A DNA stretch of 6,137 nt from an uncultured bacterium (GCA_903904545.1 CAIVDB010000018.1:1-6137); one strand, 5' to 3'. Shown: positions 1-6,003, counted from the stretch's first letter. The notes: a model not told the origin generated them from the letters alone. Numbers and translations are program-made.

Positions 1-363
1 AAGATTGGAAGTAATGAGAAATCAGATGGAACAACTGCTAATGCTACCCTTACAGGAATTACATTTACTGTAAAAAGCAATAACGGTGCTCTTACAAAAT
101 TGACTGTAGAATATAACGGTACAGTACTTGGTTCAGGAACTGTTTCTGGAGACGGAGATATTTCAATTGCTTTGAATAAGCAAATATCTAATGGAACTAC
201 TAAGTTTACAGTAACTCCTACGGTATCTGGATCTATTACTACTCCAAGGTATTCTGTATCAGTAAAGGGAATCGCTTACTACTCTAATGTAGATGGAGCA
301 ACAGTTCCTTTAACTACACAATTTGGTTCATCTATATTTCTTCTAAATAATACTTCTAATTAG
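1..363 (+). CDS. C-terminal fragment of a probable surface/secreted beta-rich protein (5' end outside window)
   Basis: Frame 1 is open from the first base to a TAG stop at 361-363, giving the last 120 residues of a longer protein; no start is visible. The composition is dominated by Thr, Ser, Gly, Asn and Val, with alternating hydrophobic and polar residues and Gly/Asn turns (for example LTVEYNGTVLGSG and SVSVKGIAYY). This is typical of beta-sandwich or Ig-like modules of bacterial surface proteins. There is no cysteine and no membrane segment in this part, and the end (FLLNNTSN) carries no recognisable anchor or sorting signal. All 14 glycines use GGA or GGT and none UGA, unlike most of the minus-strand genes. 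It converges on the GHMP-like gene, and a strong terminator follows the stop by about 45 nt. That it is coding is fairly secure; the surface role is inferred from composition only and no family is recognised. Confidence 0.72.
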   Translation, partial: KIGSNEKSDGTTANATLTGITFTVKSNNGALTKLTVEYNGTVLGSGTVSGDGDISIALNKQISNGTTKFTVTPTVSGSITTPRYSVSVKGIAYYSNVDGATVPLTTQFGSSIFLLNNTSN

Positions 364-384
364 TAGTTTAGATTAACCAATAAG

Positions 385-400
385 TTCCACTTCTGTGGAA
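385..400 (+). other. Small hairpin in the 3' untranslated region of the surface-protein fragment
   Basis: The arms TTCCAC (385-390) and GTGGAA (395-400) form a perfect 6-bp stem with a TTCT loop. It lies between the stop codon and the main terminator hairpin and has no T-run of its own. It could stabilise the mRNA end or assist termination; that role is inferred. Confidence 0.45.
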
Positions 401-406
401 AAGAGG

Positions 407-439
407 AACCTCTCGATGAAAATCGGGGGGTTTTTCTTT
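407..439 (+). terminator. Intrinsic (Rho-independent) terminator of the plus-strand gene
   Basis: AACCTCTCGAT (407-417) pairs with ATCGGGGGGTT (422-432) as an 11-bp stem containing two G-U wobbles, closed by a GAAA tetraloop (418-421). A T-rich tract (TTTTTCTTT, 431-439) follows at once. Stem, stable GNRA loop and T-tract make a textbook intrinsic terminator for a transcript reading rightwards out of the 1-363 gene. On the opposite strand the hairpin lacks a good T-tract, so it is assigned to the plus strand. Confidence 0.9.
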
Positions 440-443
440 GTAA

Positions 444-486
444 TGTTAAGTGTTAAATGTTAAGTTTTAAGTATTGGGAATTGGAT
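444..486. repeat. Degenerate 7-nt tandem repeats, intergenic
   Basis: Four successive heptamers TGTTAAG, TGTTAAA, TGTTAAG and TTTTAAG (444-471) are followed at 473-486 by ATTGGGA and ATTGGAT. The second type matches the heptamers upstream of comM at 4271-4319. They are noncoding, between the plus-strand terminator and the end of the minus-strand GHMP-like gene. Function unknown. Confidence 0.7.
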
Positions 487-530
487 GAGATTAGATGAGA
501 AAGAGTGGTGAAGTGAGGTTGCCCCTCTGG

Positions 531-550
531 CCTGCCTGCCGGTAGGCGGG
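531..550. repeat. GC-rich 20-nt palindrome
   Basis: The two 10-nt halves CCTGCCTGCC and GGTAGGCGGG are reverse complements apart from two G-T wobbles. This is a sharp GC-rich island in AT-rich DNA. A weaker outer pairing is possible between CCTCT (524-528) and AGAGG (564-568). There is no T-tract on either side, so it does not look like an intrinsic terminator. I recall near-palindromes of this kind recurring in intergenic regions of other CPR genomes, but could not check. It may be a dispersed repeat or a protein-binding site. Confidence 0.6.
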
Positions 551-592
551 TCCATATTTTTCTAGAGGTAATCGGGTATAATGCCAATCTTT

Positions 593-632
593 CTGTTTTA
601 TTATATCAACATGACAGATATAAGTAAAACAG
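593..632. repeat. AT-rich inverted repeat just downstream of the GHMP-like gene
   Basis: The left arm 593-607 (CTGTTTTATTATATC) pairs with 617-632 (GATATAA, one bulged G at 624, then TAAAACAG): 15 bp around a 9-nt loop. It begins 7 nt past the GHMP-like stop codon on the minus strand, so that transcript would end in a long AU-rich hairpin. No U-tract follows in the minus direction. It is therefore a plausible 3'-end stabiliser or atypical terminator rather than a canonical one. Confidence 0.6.
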
Positions 633-638
633 CTCCCC

Positions 639-2453
639 TTATATAGAAGTTTCTTCATTTTCCAGCCTATGAATCACCATAATATCTATATCAGAGATAT
701 TCAGCTTCATATAAAATTCATATAAACTTCATTTGCAGATCAGTGGTAATTTTTTCCCCGTTTTCTTCTCAATAAGTTCGATTAAGGGAAGGACAATTTT
801 ACTCATCATTTCATTTTTGTTTTTACTATAACTAGAAGAAGGAAGTTGTTTGTTAGAGAGTTCCTTCCCAAGATTTGCAATAAGTATTCTCATTACTTCG
901 ATAGTGGCTGTTTGAGAATGTAATTCTTGAGAGGTTAATCTCTGCCCATTGAGATATATTCTGTTATGAAGTGTATCCAAAAGAAGTCACTTTTTATGCT
1001 GTTCCAAAGAGGTTTCACAATCTGCAATAACTACATTACCATTGACTCATCTGATGACACAAACATTGCTTTCCAGAAAAGAAGAATGAAGATTATATCA
1101 TAAATCTTGCTCTACAATACATCCATAGTGTTCAAGCCCATCCAATCGATTGGTATAGATCAGTGTAGATCAGGAGAATTGTTGTGTGGTCTTATGGACA
1201 GCATCTAAAATGGTTTTTCTAAATCATTCCATCGGGATGGCAAAGATAGTTGATCATCCCATAATAGTACTATCATTAGGGAAAAGTGCTAAATATTTAG
1301 CCGCGCCATGAAAATATTCCAAAATATGTTTCATGAAACTTAGGTAGGTAGAAGAACTATCTCTTGTTACACAGTCTCCTTGTCTCAATTTTTTCAAAAC
1401 ATCTAACAATTGTAACATAGTAAGTTCATCATAGCCATCACGATACATATTCGACATAGCATAAAAGACCTTGAGACTCAAAATTCCCATCAATTTTCCA
1501 TAAATTAACTCAGATTCGTCCCCTTCAGGAAGAAGTAAGTGTTTATAAAATCTAGGCATTTTATGAGGGGAAAGTCCCTTGAGATATTCTCCAAACAGCT
1601 CTTCTGTGCACGATTTGACTGCTTTGAAGGAGTTGGTATTGTTCTTGTAATGTCCTCAGGAAATTTGCTCTAACATTACGGGTTTCCCAGAGTAGACAAT
1701 GCCATAATCGATAGAGCTATAAGGAATCTCCCTTAACTGACCAAAGAGATTAGGAAAAGTAAATCCAAAAAATTTATTGTCCATAATGTTGGCAAGAGGA
1801 TTTTTTTTATCGAAATCCTCAGAAAAGGACACAACAGGATAATAGGTATTAAAAAAGGACGCTAACTTTGTCCCAGGAGAAATCATGCCGTACATGTGTT
1901 TGTCGAGGGTAAGCGCGTCCAAGAAGAGACGATAAAAGGGAGAATAGATATCCTGAAGAAGATTGTTTATATTTTGGGTCTTTCGATGGTCAATATCATT
2001 AGGTGAGATCAGCCCTTGAAATCTATGGAGCAAGAGAGCAAGTAAAAGAGGGATAATGGATCAAAACCCAAGACCAACGCCTCTAGGAAGCTCCGTCAGG
2101 ATGTTAATCTCTATGCCTCAGAAATTTTGACACAAATGTTGATAGGTGGAACTAATCTGTTTTTGTAGATCATTAAAATACGGTGCGTATTCCAAAATAT
2201 TTCCTTGGATGAAAGTATGTTCGTTGATATCGTGATAATAGATTTTATTGAGTGTAATCTCGGGGGTCGATTTTTTTGCATATCCTACGTAGATGCGCAG
2301 AGGAATTTGTTGTTTGATACTCAACCCACTATAATTATGGAGAACATCTCAGGACCAATTCATAACAAAGGGCGCAGAAAGTACAACAGTATTCTCTAAA
2401 AAGAATTGTTGATAAAGACTATTATGCGTCTTTTTGAGAGAGGAGGAATTCAT
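639..2453 (-). CDS. GHMP-kinase-like protein with a C-terminal extension, read with 11 UGA codons as Gly
   Basis: With UGA as glycine this is one 604-residue frame from ATG (2453-2451) to TAA (641-639). The standard code breaks it at UGA codons for residues 35, 112, 131, 266, 400, 410, 428, 452, 469, 489 and 575. The N-terminus has a GHMP-like first motif, SAPFVMNWSGD (26-36) followed by SIKQQIPLRIYV (45-56), much like galactokinase and mevalonate kinase starts. Residues 119-132 (LTELPRGVGLGFGS) resemble the P-x-G-x-GLGSS phosphate-binding loop, although the usual paired serines are replaced by F-G-S. A Gly pair in STIMGGSTIFAIP (395-407) may be the third GHMP motif. GHMP kinases are usually 300-450 residues, so about 170 residues are extra; 515-583 looks like a winged helix. 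GHMP enzymes phosphorylate small metabolites with ATP, but the substrate here is unknown and the divergent loop leaves activity uncertain. No Shine-Dalgarno is seen. An in-frame ATG at 2495 would add 14 hydrophobic residues. Confidence 0.7.
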
Positions 2454-2504
2454 TATGTTGGCAATTACTAAGTAAAACAACTTGAGTAATGACATCGTGA
2501 ATTG

Positions 2505-2537
2505 TATATAAGATAATTATTTTAAGACCAATGTCAA
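2505..2537 (-). promoter_or_regulatory. Candidate promoter of the GHMP-like gene
   Basis: On the minus strand a consensus -35 box TTGACA (2537-2532) is followed 16 nt later by TATCTT (2515-2510), with TATATA immediately after (2510-2505, 21-nt spacing). The predicted transcription start, near 2498-2503, lies about 45-50 nt before the chosen ATG and only a few nt before the alternative ATG at 2495. The -35 match is perfect and the -10 is approximate. No operator is recognised. Confidence 0.5.
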
Positions 2538-2553
2538 TAGAAAGATAAATCTA

Positions 2554-2567
2554 TTATTGGTTATTGG
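2554..2567. repeat. Two tandem TTATTGG heptamers upstream of the GHMP-like promoter
   Basis: TTATTGG occurs twice head to tail, about 17 nt upstream of the -35 box on the minus strand (CCAATAA read in that direction). The 7-nt period is the same as in the repeats at 444-486 and 4271-4319. The copy number is too low to exclude chance. Confidence 0.35.
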
Positions 2568-2574
2568 TGTGTTG

Positions 2575-2658
2575 AATAGCTAAACAGTAGACGAACAATA
2601 GCTAAACAATAGTTCAAAGCAGTTGAGCGTGAACGGAGTGAACTTTCAGCTACTGTTT
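2575..2658. repeat. Intergenic cluster of direct and inverted repeats between comM and the GHMP-like gene
   Basis: The 16-mer AATAGCTAAACAGTAG (2575-2590) recurs with one change as AATAGCTAAACAATAG (2597-2612), a 22-bp period, about two DNA turns. AAACAGTAG (2582-2590) is inverted at CTACTGTTT (2650-2658). Inside this lies a second inverted pair, AGTTCA (2611-2616) and TGAACT (2639-2644). The nested arms could form a long hairpin or a pair of binding sites. The remaining intergenic bases (2454-2504 and 2659-2708) show nothing further apart from a repeated CTTAGAT on the minus strand near the comM stop. No canonical comM terminator with a T-tract is seen. Confidence 0.55.
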
Positions 2659-2708
2659 GTCGCGAAGCGTGAAGCCATTCTTTCAATCTAAGCTCTCCCA
2701 TCTAAGTC

Positions 2709-4253
2709 CTATTCATGTTCTACAAACATCGTCTTATTCCTATATTGCAAAGCTTCGGCCAAATGTGAGAGATTAATGTGTTCTTGTGAATCCATATCTG
2801 CAATAGTTCTTGCTAATTTAATCGTCCTATGGACTACTCTCGGGGAAAGTGTCAATCCATGAGAGGCCTGGATCAGAAAGTCTTTACAGGCATCGTCTAA
2901 GATAATAAATTTTTCTACATGTTTAGGGCTCATATGGGCATTATTAAAAATATCAGTTTTTGCAAACCTTTGTTGTTGAATCGTCCAAGCATTACGTACT
3001 TGTTCTCTGATCTCACTTGAGGATTGCGTTTTGATCTGTCCAAGAATGTTTTCAATATTCTCCCTAGGGATTTCCAAAATCATATCTATTCTATCCAAGA
3101 GGGGCCCAGATATTTTGCTCTGATATTTTTGTATGGTGCGGAGATTGCACATACAAGCTTTTTCAGGATCTTTGTAGTAGCCACAGATGCAGGGATTCAT
3201 AGCTGCAACAAACATAAAATTAGCAGGATACTGGATAGTTCCAGCAACTCTAGAAATGACTACCGATTTATCTTCCAGTGGCTGTCTAAGAACTTCCAAA
3301 ACTTCTCTCGGAAATTCAGTCAACTCATCAAAAAACAAAATCCCTTTATGAGCCAGACTGACCTCACCAGGCGTCAGGTTACTCCCTCCTCCCGTTATAG
3401 CAATTTTAGATGCAGTATGATGGATTTGTCTAAAGGGCCTATGGATGATGAGAGGGATATCTTTATTGAGTTTTCCTACTACAGAATAAATCTGACTGAG
3501 TTCAAGGATTTCCTCGAAATTTAAGGGAGGTAGAATACTTTGCATGGCCTTGCTCAGCATCGTTTTTCCACTTCCGGGAGCGCCAACAAGGATGACATTA
3601 TGACCTCCAGCAACAGCGATTGCTAAGGCTCTCTTCGCCAAAATATGTCCCTTGATATGCTCAAAATCTGGTGCAGAAAGAGGCATCTCAATCTGAGTAA
3701 TATCTTTTGCTTGATCAACATAAGGCAATTCCGTCCCTTGGAAAAAATAATTTACTACATCTTGAAAATCTGAAAGGGGATAGACGATGATATTAGGGAT
3801 ATATTCCAATTCATAGATATTTTCTTTCGGGACGAAAAAATGACGATAGCCCTTTTTCATTGCGCCAATCACGCAGGGAAGCAGACCATTTACCCTCTTG
3901 ATAAAGCCATCTAAGCCAAGTTCACCAAAGAAGAGATAAGAAGAAATCTCTTTACTGTGGTAGACTTCTCCTTCGACAATCAGACACAAAAGTGCAACCG
4001 CCATCGCAACATCAAAGCTTGTACCTACCTTTTTGGTGTCAGAGGGCGAAAGATTTAAGATAAATTTTCTCCTTGGTAATTCGATGCCGACATGACGAAA
4101 TGTTGCTCTAATCCTTTCCTTAGATTCTCTAATGGCGGCATCAGGGAGCCCAATGATTTCAATCGTAGGAATGGATTTACTCTGATCGGCTTCGATAATA
4201 ATCTCATGGCCCTCTAGTCAGAGATGAGTAAAGGTTTTGATCTTGGGAATCAT
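2709..4253 (-). CDS. comM: ComM (YifB family), Mg-chelatase-like AAA+ ATPase of natural transformation
   Basis: This is a complete 514-residue protein from ATG (4253-4251) to TAG (2711-2709), a normal ComM length. One UGA (codon 12) supplies the Gly of the family's LGLEG motif (LGLEGHEI, 11-18). The N-terminal ChlI-like domain continues with IIGLPDAAIRESKERI (33-48) and LNLSPSD (66-72). The AAA+ core has Walker A GAPGSGKT (224-231), Walker B ILFFDELTE (305-313), sensor-1 MNP (352-354), the family Cys cluster NPCICG (353-358) and CMC (367-369), and the arginine-finger region LLDRIDM (385-391). The C-terminal helical domain (SPRVVHRTIKLARTIAD onward, about 470-505) ends in the usual EALQYR. Characterised ComM is a hexameric helicase that drives branch migration as imported single-stranded DNA recombines with the chromosome. 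The start is set by the family N-terminus. A pyrimidine-rich leader without Shine-Dalgarno precedes it. No recombination gene is adjacent. Confidence 0.96.
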
Positions 4254-4270
4254 GGGAAGAGAAGGGGATA

Positions 4271-4319
4271 AATGGGAATTGGGAATTAGGAATCGGGAAT
4301 TAGGAATTAGAAATTAGGG
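4271..4319. repeat. Seven-unit degenerate 7-nt tandem repeat upstream of comM
   Basis: Seven consecutive heptamers run in phase: AATGGGA, ATTGGGA, ATTAGGA, ATCGGGA, ATTAGGA, ATTAGAA and ATTAGGG (consensus ATTRGGA). The array occupies most of the 96-nt gap between the small ORF's stop and the comM start and ends 18 nt before the comM ATG. On the coding strand it reads TCCYAAT and adds to a C/T-rich leader. It lies where a promoter or leader would be, but no convincing -35/-10 pair is seen. A weak TTGAAA at about 4345-4340 on the minus strand is the only hint. Confidence 0.75.
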
Positions 4320-4349
4320 AATTGTTTATTCGTAATTCTTAATTTTCAA

Positions 4350-4688
4350 TTATTTTTTCCCCAAGCGATGTCCTTTTTTCATGGTTTCAGATTTAATCAT
4401 GAGAATTCTCTGATATATCTCCCTACGTTGTTGAGGCGTAGAGGTCTCTAAAGGTAAGGACAAACGCTCGAAGATTCTTAAGATATTTTTCTGAATAAAT
4501 ATTTGTTTAAACATAACTTCATGATAGATTTCATCATAGAGTGTAGAGAAAAAAGGATGAACGTCCTCGATATCTTGCGGACTTTTGATATGTTTACTAA
4601 GAAAACGAATAAGACGTTGAGCTAAATTCTTGCCATTATCCATCTTGAGATACCTCAAGAGACTTAGCTTTTCCTTGAGAAGAATCAT
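4350..4688 (-). CDS. Small helical hypothetical protein, start uncertain
   Basis: From ATG (4688-4686) to TAA (4352-4350) this encodes 112 residues beginning MILLKEKLSLLRYLKMDNGK. It is rich in Lys, Arg, Leu, Ile and Phe with few glycines (three, none UGA) and no cysteine, so it reads as mainly alpha-helical and basic, ending in MKKGHRLGKK. The frame stays open upstream to a TAA at 4799-4797. A TTG at 4769-4767, preceded at 6 nt by GGAG, could start a 139-residue form whose extra N-terminus (LIVSQLSFFF, then EIIIVHCVFYLLW) would be hydrophobic and perhaps membrane-inserted. The ATG is preferred because no other gene here shows a Shine-Dalgarno. No family is recognised. It lies between the Cys-rich secreted gene and comM in the same orientation and could be co-transcribed with the former. 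Confidence 0.55.
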   Translation of the reverse strand: MILLKEKLSLLRYLKMDNGKNLAQRLIRFLSKHIKSPQDIEDVHPFFSTLYDEIYHEVMFKQIFIQKNILRIFERLSLPLETSTPQQRREIYQRILMIKSETMKKGHRLGKK

Positions 4689-4824
4689 ATGCGTCCATAA
4701 GAGATAAAAAACGCAATGGACAATAATTATCTCTTTATGGAAAAAAAAGGACAATTGTGAGACAATCAAAAAAATCTCCAGCAATCGCCAGAGATCTTAG
4801 TACTCACCTTGTATTGATATCTCG

Positions 4825-6003
4825 CTATTTACAATTTACATCTTGCTTTAATAGGGTTCCATTAGAATAATATCGTCATTCTAATCTATGTCAATCTATG
4901 ATACAGTTTGGTTTTCCTTTTGATTCATTATAACAAATTGAAAAAGATGTATTTCAAGGTTTTCAATAGTATTGTTTCAATCAAGCACAACAGACTTCAT
5001 CCTTTTGAGCACTCAAGAACTCTCATTCTTTTTTGCAGGAATTAGAATCCATATTTTTACAATTTTCGTCTTTTTTGAGCATTGTTCAATCATTGTAATA
5101 TCGTCACTCTAATCTATGTCAATCAACTATACAAACAGGCATTCATTTACTTGGGGTATAGCATAATGGCATATATTTTCAATCTATGTTCCATCCGGTA
5201 AATCATTGCAGTCAATTACAACAAGCAAATGGTCACTGTGCATCAATTCAATTATTATAAGTTTCTCCTTCATTTGCACAACTATTGCCTATGGATCCTG
5301 TTCCTGACTGAGATATCCCTGTCGTCTCTATCAAGTTAATTAGTTTAAATCATTCAATTTTCCCCTTTTTAAGATACACTTTTACTAATGCTTTTTTAAC
5401 AGGTTTTGTCCAAGTAACTAATTGAGGAAGTGTAAGTGTATTGGTATCAATAGTTATCTTAGCTGTTGGAGAGAATTGAATTTTTCTGACTTTGGTATTG
5501 GTATTTCTAATATATTCGGTTCATCGTCACTTAGCTGGAGAAAATGATGGACCAACTATCATGCGCTCTGTCTCACTTAATTCATTGAAAACATCCGAAA
5601 TTGATATGGTGGCTATATAACTGGCAGTCATTTTAGCTATAAGTTTATCATATCCTTTCTTTCCATTTTTTACAAGATAAGCAGCAATCTTTTTTCTAAT
5701 AGCTTTGGTAGCAAATCTTTGTCCATCATCGTTTATGGTATAAGAATAATCAGAATAATTCTGATTAAAATCAATAGAAAGATCTCCGAAGATAATTCCA
5801 TCCTCAGCTCTTGCTAAGGCAGCTTCATATGATTGATAATACTGGATATAATCTACAGAAAGATAATACTTTGTTCCCACATTAGAGACGCCTTTGATAT
5901 ACCCATAATTGACTCCATTCGTTTCATTTACGGTCTGAGTTATAGCGAAAGTACATCCAAAGAAGACAAACATCGTAAGCAATAGCGAGAGAAGTTTTTT
6001 CAT
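4825..6003 (-). CDS. Secreted protein with two tandem six-cysteine domains, read with 18 UGA codons as Gly
   Basis: With UGA as Gly this is a 392-residue frame from ATG (6003-6001) to TAG (4827-4825). In the standard code it stops at codon 159. Residues 1-23 are a signal peptide: MKK, hydrophobic LLSLLLTMFVFFG, then CTFA as a likely signal peptidase I site. Cys17 follows FFG, an imperfect lipobox, so a lipoprotein is possible. Residues about 24-225 form an N-terminal domain (GYIKGVSNVGTKYYLSVDYI, 34-53; KVRKIQFSPTAKITI, 171-185) that I loosely recall from unnamed secreted proteins. Residues 242-315 and 323-391 are two copies of a domain with cysteines spaced C-x(14-18)-CC-x(17-18)-C-x9-C-x23-C, sharing EGE, CCxGL, KGxPxCI and DGHRLEGRYY. 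Six cysteines per copy suggest three disulfides in an extracytoplasmic domain. UGA codes none of 11 glycines up to residue 158 but 15 of 19 in the Cys repeats. Function unknown. No Shine-Dalgarno is seen. Confidence 0.85.
4868..5124. repeat. Internal duplication in the secreted gene, with a 29-nt near-identical core
   Basis: Bases 4868-4896 and 5096-5124 match at 28 of 29 positions, 228 nt (76 codons) apart. They encode the shared DGHRLEGRYY segment of the two cysteine domains (around residues 294-303 and 370-379). Both copies keep the same two UGA glycine codons (295/371 and 300/376). The rest of the two domains has diverged in sequence and by a few residues in length. Confidence 0.85.

Noticed and set aside
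531..550. An intrinsic terminator of the minus-strand GHMP-like gene
   Set aside because: The palindrome has no loop of its own and no T-tract follows in either direction.
2205..2399. A 64-codon plus-strand ORF opposite the GHMP-like gene
   Set aside because: It is antisense to the N-terminal GHMP motifs, short, and has no homology signal; it is a shadow frame.
639..2453. A pseudogene or several separate small genes (pieces at 729-980, 1254-1559, 1656-2033, 2118-2324)
   Set aside because: All pieces share one frame and are interrupted only by UGA, never UAA or UAG, with no frameshift. With UGA as Gly they make one continuous protein, and comM independently supports that code.
2454..2495. 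A 14-residue N-terminal extension of the GHMP-like protein from ATG at 2495
   Set aside because: The added residues are hydrophobic (LLKLFYLVIA), unlikely on a cytoplasmic kinase fold. The frame allows it and it would be nearly leaderless, so it is kept only as an alternative.
3024..3524. A 166-codon plus-strand ORF inside comM
   Set aside because: It lies wholly antisense to the conserved comM ATPase core, has no recognisable motif, and its composition is that of a reverse-complement shadow.
4271..4319. A CRISPR array
   Set aside because: Units are 7 nt, contiguous and without spacers, and no cas genes are present.
5527..6003. A complete 158-residue secreted protein ending at the UGA at 5527
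   Set aside because: The same frame continues through UGA codons to a TAG at 4825 and encodes two well-matched cysteine repeats, so the short form is an artefact of the standard code.
5950..6003. A definite lipoprotein signal on the secreted protein
   Set aside because: Cys17 is preceded by FFG, which departs from the usual L-A/S-G/A-C lipobox, and a signal peptidase I site (TFA) fits as well. It is left open.
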